Shown: positions 7,449 through 16,167, numbered from the stretch's first letter. The stretch: 39,978 nucleotides of DNA from JAHEME01 sp034435035 (GCA_034435035.1 DAOTXW010000017.1:1-39978); one strand, 5' to 3'. Made by a program: numbers and translations. Notes: a model not told the origin generated them from the letters alone.

Positions 7449-8063
7449 TCAGACCCCGATCAGGTCGGCCAGCCGCGCCCGCGACTCCTTCTGCACCTGC
7501 TCGTGGATGCTCTGGCCATGGGAATCCATCGTCACCACGACCGGGAAATCCTCCACGCGGATCACCCACATCGCCTCCGGCACGCCGAACTCCAGCTTGT
7601 GGACACCCAGCACTTCCTTCACCTGGTTGGCGATCAGGGTCGCCGCGCCGCCGATGGCGTGCAGGTAGACCGCCCCGTACTCCTGGCAGGCCTTGAGCGT
7701 GCCGGGGCCCATGCCGCCCTTGCCGATCACGCCGCGCAGCCCGAAGTGCCGGATCACGTCGGGCTGGTAGATCTCCTCGCGGATGCTGGTGGTTGGCCCG
7801 GCAGCGACGAACGAATAGGTGCCGTCGTCGTACTTTTTGACCACCGGCCCGCAGTGGTAGATCACCCCACCGGCCAGCAGCCGCTTCAGCTCGTCATAGG
7901 TGGCCTGCTCGGCGGGGGGCACCGGGCCTTTGATGAGCTTCTCCAGCATGTACTTGTGCGCCGCGTCGCGGCCCAGCACTATGACGCCGTTCAGGTTGAC
8001 CGCCTCGCCTACGTGCAGGCTGCGGACATCGGCTTCGCTGATCGGGACGGTCAGGCTACGCAT
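7449..8063 (-). CDS. Class I fumarate hydratase (or tartrate dehydratase), beta subunit
   Basis: This 204-residue protein covers the C-terminal domain of oxygen-sensitive class I fumarases. It has NLNGVIVLGRDAAHK near the N-terminus, the substrate-site TTSIREEI, the glycine-rich GLRGVIGKGGMG, YLHAIGGAA and EFGVPEAMW. With the alpha subunit it interconverts fumarate and malate in the citric acid cycle. The ATG at 8063 overlaps the end of the alpha gene by 8 bases, so the two are translationally coupled and expected to be made in equal amounts. L-tartrate dehydratase TtdB shares the fold and motifs, so the substrate is inferred; fumarate is the more common role in this gene layout. Confidence 0.92.
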   Translation of the reverse strand: MRSLTVPISEADVRSLHVGEAVNLNGVIVLGRDAAHKYMLEKLIKGPVPPAEQATYDELKRLLAGGVIYHCGPVVKKYDDGTYSFVAAGPTTSIREEIYQPDVIRHFGLRGVIGKGGMGPGTLKACQEYGAVYLHAIGGAATLIANQVKEVLGVHKLEFGVPEAMWVIRVEDFPVVVTMDSHGQSIHEQVQKESRARLADLIGV

Positions 8064-8928
8064 AGGTCACCTCCCCACCGGGCTGGACTTCCATGCTGGC
8101 GCGGCGGTTGGCCCAGCACATGTAGGCCACCGAGACGAAGTACGAGGCGGGCAGCCGGTGCTGCGCGCCGATCTTGACACCCAGCACGGTGGTCTTGCCG
8201 CCGAAGCCCATCGGCCCGATGCCGAGCTGATTGGACTCCTCCAGCAGACGCGCTTCCAGCCCGGCCAGTTCGGGGTTCTCGTTGGCGTCCTCCAGCGGGC
8301 GGAACAGCTGCTGCTTGGCCTTGATGTACGATGTGCCGCGGTCGCCGCCGATGGCCACGCCCAGCACGCCCGGCGCACAGCCTTCGCCCTGCGCCTGGTA
8401 GACGGCGTCCAGCACCACCCTGCGGACGCCCTCCAGGTCGCGCCCGGCCTTCAGGCGGCTGTCGGGCAGCTTGTACTGGGTGGAGACATTCTCGCAGCCG
8501 CCGCCCTTCAGGAGCAGATCGACCCGCAGCGTATCCTGCTCCCATTCATGGAAGTGGATGGTGGGGAAGTCCTCGCCGGTGTTGTCCCCGCTGTTTTCGC
8601 CGCTGAGGCTGTCCACCGCGTTGGGGCGCAGGTAGGCGCGGGCGGTCGCCTGGGCCACCGCGGCGCGGATCTGATCGCCCAGGCGGCGGGTGGACCAGCC
8701 CTCCGGGTGGTGCACCTCGAAGATCGGCGTGCCGGTATCCTGGCAGATCGGGCGGGCGCCACCGCGGGCCAGCTCGACGTTCTCCAGGATGGCGTCAAAC
8801 GCCTTCTCGGCCGCCGAGCCCGGCTCCTCAGCGGCGCGAGCGCGCTGCAGGGCGGCTTTCATATCGGCGGGCAGCTCGGTGGAAGCGCGGCGAACCAGCT
8901 CCACCAGCGCTTCGGTCAGGTCTTGCAT
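8056..8928 (-). CDS. Class I fumarate hydratase (or tartrate dehydratase), alpha subunit
   Basis: This 290-residue N-terminal-domain subunit carries the [4Fe-4S] cluster. The three expected cysteines are visible in ARPICQDTGTP, GGGCENVS and GCAPGVLGVAIGGDRG. The length fits the usual 280-300. The ATG at 8926-8928 is preceded by AAAGGAT at a good distance. It is the first gene of a two-gene operon with the beta subunit downstream. A minus-strand TATCAT about 45 bases upstream may be the -10 element, but the -35 is poor. The split two-gene form is typical of archaea, anaerobes and many deep-branching bacteria, in contrast to the fused single-chain enzyme of enterobacteria. The cluster makes the enzyme oxygen-labile, suggesting low-oxygen growth or a need for repair. 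Confidence 0.94.
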   Translation of the reverse strand: MQDLTEALVELVRRASTELPADMKAALQRARAAEEPGSAAEKAFDAILENVELARGGARPICQDTGTPIFEVHHPEGWSTRRLGDQIRAAVAQATARAYLRPNAVDSLSGENSGDNTGEDFPTIHFHEWEQDTLRVDLLLKGGGCENVSTQYKLPDSRLKAGRDLEGVRRVVLDAVYQAQGEGCAPGVLGVAIGGDRGTSYIKAKQQLFRPLEDANENPELAGLEARLLEESNQLGIGPMGFGGKTTVLGVKIGAQHRLPASYFVSVAYMCWANRRASMEVQPGGEVTYA

Positions 8929-9095
8929 AAGGGGATCCTTTCTGCTGCGCGGAGCATGACTTGATCACCTTCATGATAGCACAGGTGGCACAGTCTGAGC
9001 GGCCAGGAGGGCAAAATGTCACGCGAGTTTCGTGATCGCTTTCCGGCTCCGGAGGGGCAGGCAAGGGCTGTCTGCCGCGCCGGGCGGGGGTCGCC

Positions 9096-10004
9096 TCAGT
9101 TGCGGCCCAGCGCCAGCAGCACGACCGGGATCGCACCCGCGCTCAGGGCCGTCGTCCAGAAGACCAGCCGCGAGGCCAGCGGCGCGTCCTGGCCCACCTC
9201 GGCGGCCAGGATGTACACGTTGACCGCCACTGGCAGCGCGGATGCCACCGTCAGCGGCGCCGCGATGCGCGGCTCCAGCCCGAACAGCGGGATGAGCGCG
9301 ACAGCCAGCAGCGGCGAGGCGGCGAAGCGCATCAGGCTGACCGCTGCCACCGGCCCGCCGTCGCCCGCCGCCGGCGACTTGGACAGCTGCACCCCCAGCG
9401 TCAGCAGCGAGATGCCCACAAACGCCTGCATCAGGTAGTCCACCGAAGTCTGCAGCGGGACGGGCAGGCTGAGATCGAGCGAGCGCAGCGCAAAGCCCAG
9501 CACCAGCCCGTACAGCACCGGGTAGCGCAGAAACTGGCCCAGCGTCGCCCGCAGGCTGCCCCGATCCGCCCCCACGAACAGCCACACCCCCAGCGTAAAG
9601 AACAGCAGCGCGTGGACGGTGAGCACCACCCCGATGATGCTGACCGCGTCTTCGCCGAAGGCCAGCAGCATCAGCGGGATGCCGTAGATGCCGGCGTTGT
9701 AGAACACCGCGCCCAGCGCCATCACCGGGCGATGCGTGCGAAGGGGCCGCAGCGAGAAGGCAAGCAGCGCCAGCAGCCCCAGCAGCACATGCTGGGCCGC
9801 CGCAAAGGCGGCGATGCGGCTGATCTCCGGCCCGGTCAGCGTCGAGCGGTAGGCGGTGGTGAAGATCAGCGCCGGGGTGAAGGCGTAGAAGCTCAGGCGG
9901 GAAAGCGTCTGCACGTCCAGGTTGAAGGCGCGGTCGAGGAGATAGCCGACGGCCATCAGCACGAAGATCGGCAGGATGATCGTCAGCAGGATGTTGAGCA
10001 GCAT
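9096..10004 (-). CDS. AEC-family (auxin efflux carrier-like) transporter
   Basis: This 302-residue membrane protein has about ten hydrophobic helices in two halves. It begins with ILLTIILPIFVLMAVGYLLD, the standard opening of the family. It has FYNAGIYGIPLMLLAFG in place of the usual N-S/A-G-F-x-G-I-P motif of the substrate crossing region. The second half has LLTLGVQLSK (compare LGxQL) and ASALPVAVNVYILA. Family members move small carboxylates such as malate or malonate, or other organic anions. The neighbouring fumarate hydratase operon on the same strand makes a dicarboxylate plausible, but that is inference. The ATG at 10004 has GGACAGGT upstream. It is divergent from the membrane protein at 10165. 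Confidence 0.9.
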   Translation of the reverse strand: MLLNILLTIILPIFVLMAVGYLLDRAFNLDVQTLSRLSFYAFTPALIFTTAYRSTLTGPEISRIAAFAAAQHVLLGLLALLAFSLRPLRTHRPVMALGAVFYNAGIYGIPLMLLAFGEDAVSIIGVVLTVHALLFFTLGVWLFVGADRGSLRATLGQFLRYPVLYGLVLGFALRSLDLSLPVPLQTSVDYLMQAFVGISLLTLGVQLSKSPAAGDGGPVAAVSLMRFAASPLLAVALIPLFGLEPRIAAPLTVASALPVAVNVYILAAEVGQDAPLASRLVFWTTALSAGAIPVVLLALGRN

Positions 10005-10164
10005 AGCGAACCTGTCCGCAGTGGAACGAGCCAGGGAGGCGCGGCCTCCGAGAGTACCCGGTCAGGGGTCGGGCTGTCAACCCCGCCGGGTGGTGGGCGG
10101 CGCCAGTTTTCAGTTTTGCTATACTGGCCGCAGCGTACCCATTGGACTGCAAGGGAGATCTGGA

Positions 10165-10722
10165 ATGTCATCGATCAACGCTGGCGCCGTCCTGAAGGCG
10201 TCTCTGGTGGGGCTGGGCGGTGTATTGATCACCACCGCCTGCGGCTACGGCCTGAACGCCGCCGCCGGCATCCCGTTCGGCACCATGCCGCGCCCGGAGG
10301 AGATCCCGCCCGTCTACTACCCGCTGTCATTTGCGCTGTCGTGCGTGGCCTACCTGCTGTACATAGTCTACGGGGCGCTGTACGGCGCCTTCGCGCAGCG
10401 GGCGGGCAGGCCCGCGCAGCCCGGCGCGATGGCGCTGGGGGGCGCAGCGACCGGGCTGGTCGTCCTGCTGATTTCGCTGGGCCTGTCGGCGATCGTCACC
10501 GCCTTCACCGGAAGGCAGATGCTGGCGCAGCTGCAGGCGCAGATGCAGAGTCAGATGGGCGGGGTCGCCCTGCCCGCCGACCTGATGATCCTGTCCTTCG
10601 CCATCGGGCTGGTGATCGGGCTGTGCCTCGTCTTCGGCGTAGGCACAGGGCTTGGAGCAGCCGGCGGCGCGCTGTACGGCGCCTTCGCCCGGCGGGCCGA
10701 CAAGCCGGGACCGACAGGCTAG
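10165..10722 (+). CDS. Four-helix membrane protein of unknown function
   Basis: I chose the ATG at 10165, 14 bases after an AAGGGAGAT ribosome binding site; the open frame extends much further upstream but without a site. The 185-residue product has four hydrophobic segments (about 9-30, 50-72, 88-112 and 140-168). Two similar motifs, GALYGAFAQRAGRP near residue 75 and GALYGAFARRADKP near the end, each follow a helix and suggest an internal duplication. The loop between helices 3 and 4 is Gln/Met-rich (LAQLQAQMQSQMGG). The gene has no recognised family. A TATACT at 10120-10125 may be its -10 element. It is monocistronic and convergent with the STAND ATPase gene. Confidence 0.78.
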   Translation: MSSINAGAVLKASLVGLGGVLITTACGYGLNAAAGIPFGTMPRPEEIPPVYYPLSFALSCVAYLLYIVYGALYGAFAQRAGRPAQPGAMALGGAATGLVVLLISLGLSAIVTAFTGRQMLAQLQAQMQSQMGGVALPADLMILSFAIGLVIGLCLVFGVGTGLGAAGGALYGAFARRADKPGPTG

Positions 10723-10767
10723 TGCTTCGCGGCGCACCTGACGCCGGGGACAGCGCGAAACACGCCG

Positions 10768-10821
10768 GCAGCCGGGCCGTCACCTGACCCTGTCAACAGA
10801 GGGCGCCGGCGGCCCGGCTGC
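10768..10821. repeat. Perfect 12-bp inverted repeat between convergent genes
   Basis: GCAGCCGGGCCG (10768-10779) and CGGCCCGGCTGC (10810-10821) are exact reverse complements flanking 30 bases. The right arm ends one base before the stop codon of the ATPase gene. It may form a long-loop terminator or be a binding site; no T-run is present. Confidence 0.4.
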
Positions 10822-10822
10822 G

Positions 10823-12841
10823 CTAGCCCCGCGCCGGGCCTGACCGCACCAGCCGGCTGAGGACCAGGTCGAGCCAGGCGCTGACGATGTCGGCCCGCGG
10901 GGTGCCGATCAGCACCTGATTGATGAACAGGACGCCCTGCTCGTCGCCGCGCGCCCCGTAGCCGGCCCGCGCCGATTCCAGATGCGGGCTGGCCTCCGCC
11001 TGATCGCCGTGATAATACAGCGCCATGCCCAGCGTGCCGCGCATCAGCGTGCGGGCCGAGCCGAAGCCGGCAGCGCTGCTGAGCGTCCCCAGCGAGTCGC
11101 GGCTGCGACGCACCGCCTCGTAGGTCTGGCCGGTGAGCGCCAGCCCCCACGCCAGGCCGGCTTCCACCCGCCAGCGCAGATCGTCGGGATAGTCGGGCGG
11201 GATGGCCGGGGCCAGCCGGCTGAGCATGCCGACTGCCGCCGAGGGGTCGAGTGCCAGCAGCGCCAGCGCCAGCCGGGCCTGCAGGGACAGGTCGCTCTGC
11301 TCCAGATCGGCCTGGCGATAGGCCAGCGCCGCGCCGCGGTAGTCGCGCCGCCGGACGTACAGATCGCCCAGAGCGGACGCCAGCCGGGTCTGGCGGTCAC
11401 GCAGCGCCGGGTCGCGGGCGGCCACCTGCAGCCCTTCGCGATGCAGCGCGATCACCCGCTCCATGTCGGACTCATCCTGAGCGCGCTGGATGGCCGTGTC
11501 GATCACCCCCATCGCCCGGTCAGGCCGGCCCGCCCGCAGGAAGTGATAGACGGCGCTTTCGGTGCGGATGGGGCGGCCGCCGGCGGGCACCGCGTAATAC
11601 TCGCCTGCCCGCAGATGCATGGCGGTGCGCCGCTCCGGGGGAGCCGTCTCATAGAGGGTGTCGCGCACCAGCGCGTTGGGGAAGCGGTAGATCGCGCGGC
11701 GCCCCTCGCCGGTGCGCTCCAACAGCCGGGCCTGCACCAATCCCTCCAGATCGGCCAGCAGGTCGGCCTCAGAGCGGTTCTCGTGCAGCACGCCCAGCGC
11801 GCCGGTGCGGAAGCCATCGCCCAGCACGACCGCGTTCAGCAGCGTCTTGAGGTACTCCGGCGGCAGGCGGCGGATGCGGTCGATGACGATCTCGCGCAGG
11901 GAGGGGATCGTCCCTTCGCCAGTCAGGCTGCCCAACCGGTCCTCCGGGCGGACGGCGATGCGGCCCGCCTCATTGAGGCTGGTGACGAGCATCTCGATCA
12001 GCAGCGGGCGGCCGCCGGTGTGCTTCCACACGATCTCGCCCAGCTCCGTGGACAGCCAGGTCAGCCCCAGCACCGACGCCCCCATCTCCAGCGTATCTTC
12101 GCGGCTCAGCATCGACAGAGGGACGATGGCGCTGCCAAACGCCCCTTTGAGTTCCTCCGACGCGTCAGGCCGGAAGGCAGCCAGCAGCAGCACTGGCGCC
12201 CGATCCAGCCCCTCCATCAGCCTCAGCATGGTAGAGCGGGTCAGCTCCGCCGCCTCGTCCAGATCGTCCAGGATGATCAGCAGGCCCGACCCGCGGGCTG
12301 CCTCGCCCTGAAGCATCAGGCGCAGGACTTCGGCCAGGTCGGTCTCGCGGTCGGGCAGATCGTGGACGGTCGCATCGGCATCTGCCTCCAGAGGGGAGCC
12401 CGGCGAAGCCGCGGGGTGGCGGGCTGCCAGCCCCAGCAGTTCGGCCAGGGTCTGCTCGAAGTCCCGCAGGCCCAGGGTGGTGCAGGCAGCCGCCAGCCGG
12501 GCATGCTGTTCGCCGGCAGGCAGCTCGACGGGGATATCCAGCAGCAGGCGGGCCAGATCGACCATCGGCTGGTAGGGGCGGAGCGTCGTACCGCGGCACG
12601 GCAGGCTGATCGTCGTCATGTCCGCCTGACGAGCATGGTGGGCCAGCTCGTGCGCGATGCGCGTCTTGCCGACCCCGCTTTCCGCCATCACGGCGACCTT
12701 GCCGCCCCAGCCCTGCTGAGCCTGCTCCAGCCGCAGCAGCAGCGCTTTGAGCGCCGCGTTCCGACCCACCAGGGGGATGGCGCTGGCAGCCCGCAGAGAG
12801 GACAGGGATGCGGCATGGTCAGGCTGAGGGTCGCTCATCAT
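10823..12841 (-). CDS. STAND-class AAA ATPase with helical-repeat C-terminus
   Basis: This is a 672-residue soluble protein. A short N-terminus leads to IPLVGRNAALKALLLRLE, the typical AAA_16 opening. The P-loop AESGVGKT lies at residues 53-60 and Walker B LLIILDD at about 187-193. A winged-helix-like region follows (about 310-400: RIRRLPPEYLKTLLNAVVLG and LVRDTLYE). The C-terminal 270 residues are Ala/Leu/Arg-rich helical pairs like TPRs, as in MalT/adenylate-cyclase-associated ATPases. Such STAND proteins are normally molecular switches joined to an output domain (LuxR helix-turn-helix, cyclase or kinase). None is present here at either end. The start is one of two tandem ATGs, with a weak GGA upstream. 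It lies downstream of the P1 peptidase on the same strand, 68 bases away, and may be the last gene of the signalling run. Its ligand and partner are unknown. Confidence 0.85.
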   Translation of the reverse strand: MMSDPQPDHAASLSSLRAASAIPLVGRNAALKALLLRLEQAQQGWGGKVAVMAESGVGKTRIAHELAHHARQADMTTISLPCRGTTLRPYQPMVDLARLLLDIPVELPAGEQHARLAAACTTLGLRDFEQTLAELLGLAARHPAASPGSPLEADADATVHDLPDRETDLAEVLRLMLQGEAARGSGLLIILDDLDEAAELTRSTMLRLMEGLDRAPVLLLAAFRPDASEELKGAFGSAIVPLSMLSREDTLEMGASVLGLTWLSTELGEIVWKHTGGRPLLIEMLVTSLNEAGRIAVRPEDRLGSLTGEGTIPSLREIVIDRIRRLPPEYLKTLLNAVVLGDGFRTGALGVLHENRSEADLLADLEGLVQARLLERTGEGRRAIYRFPNALVRDTLYETAPPERRTAMHLRAGEYYAVPAGGRPIRTESAVYHFLRAGRPDRAMGVIDTAIQRAQDESDMERVIALHREGLQVAARDPALRDRQTRLASALGDLYVRRRDYRGAALAYRQADLEQSDLSLQARLALALLALDPSAAVGMLSRLAPAIPPDYPDDLRWRVEAGLAWGLALTGQTYEAVRRSRDSLGTLSSAAGFGSARTLMRGTLGMALYYHGDQAEASPHLESARAGYGARGDEQGVLFINQVLIGTPRADIVSAWLDLVLSRLVRSGPARG

Positions 12842-12909
12842 GATGTCTGTCCGTTAAGATAAGAGCCGATCGGTCAGGCCAGCCGGCCCCCGGCTGCTGA
12901 CAGGCCGTA

Positions 12910-13893
12910 TCATCGTCCGAAGTCCGACGCCGACGGGCGCCCGCCCAGCGGCTCCGCCGCCAGCACGCCGCGCAGCACCGCGCGGGCCACGACCTCAGCG
13001 GCGAAGGCCCCCACTGTGGTGACGTGGGCCGGGCGATCGCCTGTCGCCAGCGCAAAGAGGGTGTCGCCGTCCGCCAGGGTGTGCGCCGGGCGGATCGACC
13101 GGGCCAGCCCGTCGTGCGCCATCTGGGCCACCTTGTTGGCTTCCTCTTTGGTCAGCCGGGCATTGGTCGCCACGACGCCGATGACGGTGCTGCGCCCCGC
13201 GCCGGCGCGGGGCCACGGCGGCAGCTCGCGCAGGACCGCCAGCGTATCCGCCAACTCCCTGCCCTCCGGGGGACGGCGCGCCCCGGCCACGATGCGCCCG
13301 CTGCCGGGGTCGATCACGTCGCCAAAGGCGTTGACCGCCACCAGCGCGCCGACGATCACGCCGCGCCCGCACAGGATGCTGGCGGTGCCGATCCCGCCCT
13401 TCATCTGGAAGGCCGGCCCGAAGATGCCGCCGACGCACGCCCCCGTGCCAGCCCCGACGCTCCCCTGAGCGGGCGGAGCGCCCGACGCCGCCTCACAGGC
13501 CGCGCGGGCCATCCGCGCATCGGGGCGCACCGCGGCGCTGCCGATGGCCAGATCGAACAGGATGGCCGCCGGGACGATGGGCACCCGGGCCACGCCGACA
13601 TCAAAACCGATGCCGCGCTCCTCCAGCCAGGTCATCACGCCCGCGGCGGCATCGAGTCCGTAGGCGCTGCCGCCCGCCAGCAGGACGGCATGAACCTGCT
13701 CCACCAGATGGAGCGGCCTCAGCAGGTCGGTTTCCCGCGTGCCGGGAGCGCCGCCGCGCTGATCCACACCGCCGACCGCCCCGCCCTCGCACAGCACGAC
13801 GGTGCAGCCGGTGATCGCCTCGCGATCCTGCGCGTGGCCCACGCGAATACCCGGCACGTCGGTGATCGCATCCTGCAGCCGTCGTCGGGGCAT
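12910..13893 (-). CDS. P1 (S58) family peptidase/amidase, DmpA/NylC-like
   Basis: The 327-residue protein matches self-processing aminopeptidases and amidases of the DmpA/NylC group. It has TDVPGIRVGHAQD at the N-terminus, LLAGGSAYGLDAAAGV, a glycine-rich GSVGAGTGACVGG, VAVNAFGDVIDP, and STVIGVVATNARLTKEEAN. By alignment with family members, the chain is expected to cleave itself just before Ser235 or Thr236 in GRSTVIGV, exposing the nucleophile; the exact residue is inferred. Known members act on D-amino acid or beta-amino acid amides and on nylon oligomers, so the natural substrate is open. There is no signal peptide. The ATG at 13893 has AGGAGGG six bases upstream, and the DUF2007 gene ends 22 bases upstream, so the gene is probably in the kinase operon. 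Confidence 0.93.
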   Translation of the reverse strand: MPRRRLQDAITDVPGIRVGHAQDREAITGCTVVLCEGGAVGGVDQRGGAPGTRETDLLRPLHLVEQVHAVLLAGGSAYGLDAAAGVMTWLEERGIGFDVGVARVPIVPAAILFDLAIGSAAVRPDARMARAACEAASGAPPAQGSVGAGTGACVGGIFGPAFQMKGGIGTASILCGRGVIVGALVAVNAFGDVIDPGSGRIVAGARRPPEGRELADTLAVLRELPPWPRAGAGRSTVIGVVATNARLTKEEANKVAQMAHDGLARSIRPAHTLADGDTLFALATGDRPAHVTTVGAFAAEVVARAVLRGVLAAEPLGGRPSASDFGR

Positions 13894-13915
13894 CGCGGCC
13901 CTCCTGATGAAGCGG

Positions 13916-14233
13916 TCAGCCTTCGTCCAGTTCGATGCCGTCCATGGTGTCGCGCAGGACGGTGCGGGCCCGGTCGCTCAGCGGATCGGGCACCCAGATA
14001 TCGATGCGGCCAAAGATGCCCACGGTGAAGGCCAGCCCGCCGTGGGCCGAATCCTGATGCAGCTGCGAGGGGATCGCCTCGTCCGCGAGCCGGGAGGCGG
14101 CGATCTGCGCCTGCACCGGATCAAAGCACGATGCCACCCGCACCCAGTCGGGGGCGCGGTCGCCGCCTCCGCCGCCGCGCTGGCGAGCTGCCAGACGACC
14201 CAGATACCCCAGCATCCATCCCCGGACGGTCAC
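13916..14233 (-). CDS. DUF2007-domain protein (putative signal-transducing protein)
   Basis: The protein has 105 residues. Residues 29-100 fit the DUF2007 pattern: WVRVASCFDPVQAQIAASRL, then a short GGLAFTVG segment, then IDIWVPDPLSDRARTVL. Family members are small ferredoxin-like proteins annotated as putative signal-transducing proteins without known biochemical function. The N-terminal 28 residues are basic and glycine-rich. I chose the GTG at 14233 because GGGGAGG lies seven bases upstream; an ATG at 14215 is a possible alternative. It sits between the hybrid kinase (24 bases upstream) and the P1 peptidase (22 bases downstream), so it is likely translated from the same mRNA. Confidence 0.8.
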   Translation of the reverse strand: MTVRGWMLGYLGRLAARQRGGGGGDRAPDWVRVASCFDPVQAQIAASRLADEAIPSQLHQDSAHGGLAFTVGIFGRIDIWVPDPLSDRARTVLRDTMDGIELDEG

Positions 14234-14257
14234 GGGAAGCCTCCCCGGCGCGGTGGA

Positions 14258-16153
14258 TCAGGCCGCCCTGTAGGCCGGCAGCAGGATGGTAAAGGTCGTG
14301 CCCTGGCCGACGGCGCTGTCCACCCAGATGCGCCCTTCGTGCGCTTCCACAATGCCCTGCACGATGCTCAGGCCCAGCCCGCTGCCTACATGCGTGTCCT
14401 CCACGGTGCGCGAACGGTAGTACCGGTCAAAGATGTGGGGCTGCTCCTCCGGCGGGATACCGATGCCGGTATCGGAGACAACAGCCAGCACCGACCCCTC
14501 CTCGGCATACACGTCTACGCGGATGATGCCGCCTTCGGGCGTGTACTTGATCGCGTTGCCGATCAGGTTGGCGAACATCTGGCGCAGGCGGGTCGGGCTG
14601 CCCAGCACCGGCGGCACGTCGTCAGCGCATTCGTAGATAAGCTGCTGCCGCTTGAGGGCTGCCCCCTGGCTCTCATCCTCCACAACACGCCGGGCGATCT
14701 CCGTGAGCGCCACCGGCTCGCGCTGCCGATCCATACCGGCCTGCATGCGTCCCACGTCCAGCAGGTCATCGATCAGGGCGGTGATGTGCTGCACGCTCGC
14801 TCTGGCCTGCCGGGTGAACTCCTCCTGCTGCTCGGTGAGGGGGCCAATGCGCCCCAGCAGCTCGATGTACCCCAGGATCGCCGTCAGCGGGGAGCGCAGA
14901 TCGTGGCTGACCATGGTCACCATCTCACTCTTGGAGCGATCGAGGGCCTTGAGGTCGGTGATGTCCTGCATCACGATGATCTGGCCGACCCCTCCCACCG
15001 GGCTGACGCTGGCATTGAAGGTGCGCTCCCCCTGCTGGACCTCGCCGTGACGGTGCCCCTGCCCGCCGCCTTCGGCCAGCAGGTTGAGCAGGTCCGTATT
15101 GTGAACCACCTCATTCAGGGGGCGGCCAATCGCGTCCGTCTCAGCGCTTTCAAAGAAGAGGGTCGCTGCGGGGTTATACAGTGAGATGCAGCCGCTGCGA
15201 TCGATCAGCAGTACGGCGTCATGGATCTCCTGCAGCACCTGCCGGAAACGCACGCGCTCGCTCTCTGCGGCCTCGTAAAGCTGCGCGTTGTTGATGGCCA
15301 CCGCGGCGTAATCAGCCAGGGCCGTCAGGCTGGCGATGGCCTGCCGGGAAAGCGGGGCCTCCGAGGCGCGGTTGTGCACGCCCAGCACCCCGATCACGCG
15401 GCCACCGATCTTGAGGGGAATATACAGCAGGCTGCGAACCAGATAGGCCGTTTTGATCTTCTGATAGCCTTCACCGCCGACCAGCAGCGGCTCGCCGGTG
15501 CTGATGACCCGGCCCGCCAGGCTGTCGCTGACGCGCAGGCGCATGTTCTGCAGGCCATCCTGCAGATTGCGGGACGCCCGCACGTACAGGTCGCCGGTCT
15601 CCGGATCGACCAGCATGAGCGTCCCCTCTTCAGCGCTGGACAGGAATACCGCGGCCTCAACCACCCGCCCCAGCACGGCCTCAATATCGAGCAGCGAGGT
15701 GAGCGACTTGCCGACCGCCATCAGGGTGTTGAGCACCTGCAGCCCGCGCTGATCGGAGACGCCCGTCCGCACCGCGCCGATGCGCGTCGCCGCCAGCACC
15801 CTCTGTACGGCCCGCAGCAGATCGTCGGGGTCGAACGGTTTGACGAAGTAATCCATCACGCCCGTCCGCAGCGCCCGGACGGCGATGTCCTCCGATCCCT
15901 CGGCTGTCATCAGGATAGCGGGGATGGACAGACCGCGGCGGCGCAGTTCGGCGAGCATCTGCAGGCCGTCCATATCCGGCATGGCGAGGTCGGTCAGGAT
16001 CAGGTCGGGAGGGTCTTCCACGGCCATGTCCACGGCCTCGATGCCGCTGCGGGCGGCCTGCACACTATAGCCCCGGGGCGCCAGGATGTTGTTTACAATG
16101 AAATCCCGCAGCTGCAGGCTATCATCAACGACCAGAATGCGCTCGCCAGGCAC
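14258..16153 (-). CDS. Hybrid sensor histidine kinase (REC-GAF-PAS-HisKA-HATPase)
   Basis: The 631-residue cytoplasmic kinase has an intact receiver at about 4-122 (Asp55 in LILTDLAMPD, Thr in AILMTAEG, Lys in DYFVKPF). A GAF domain spans about 145-295 (VGKSLTSLLDIEAVLGRVVE through LTALADYAAVAINNAQLY). A PAS domain spans about 305-400 (AVLLIDRSGCISLYNPAA). HisKA carries His417 in MVSHDLRSPLT. The HATPase_c domain has LIGNAIKYTPEGG, DTGIGIPPEE and GSGLGLSI. All catalytic boxes are present. The GTG at 16153 follows AAAGGGAGC. It begins only 14 bases after the stop of the degenerate REC-GAF protein, whose GAF domain aligns with this one, so the pair are likely diverged duplicates acting together. 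The GAF ligand and the downstream regulator are unknown. Confidence 0.96.
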   Translation of the reverse strand: MPGERILVVDDSLQLRDFIVNNILAPRGYSVQAARSGIEAVDMAVEDPPDLILTDLAMPDMDGLQMLAELRRRGLSIPAILMTAEGSEDIAVRALRTGVMDYFVKPFDPDDLLRAVQRVLAATRIGAVRTGVSDQRGLQVLNTLMAVGKSLTSLLDIEAVLGRVVEAAVFLSSAEEGTLMLVDPETGDLYVRASRNLQDGLQNMRLRVSDSLAGRVISTGEPLLVGGEGYQKIKTAYLVRSLLYIPLKIGGRVIGVLGVHNRASEAPLSRQAIASLTALADYAAVAINNAQLYEAAESERVRFRQVLQEIHDAVLLIDRSGCISLYNPAATLFFESAETDAIGRPLNEVVHNTDLLNLLAEGGGQGHRHGEVQQGERTFNASVSPVGGVGQIIVMQDITDLKALDRSKSEMVTMVSHDLRSPLTAILGYIELLGRIGPLTEQQEEFTRQARASVQHITALIDDLLDVGRMQAGMDRQREPVALTEIARRVVEDESQGAALKRQQLIYECADDVPPVLGSPTRLRQMFANLIGNAIKYTPEGGIIRVDVYAEEGSVLAVVSDTGIGIPPEEQPHIFDRYYRSRTVEDTHVGSGLGLSIVQGIVEAHEGRIWVDSAVGQGTTFTILLPAYRAA

Positions 16154-16167
16154 GCCAGCTCCCTTTA

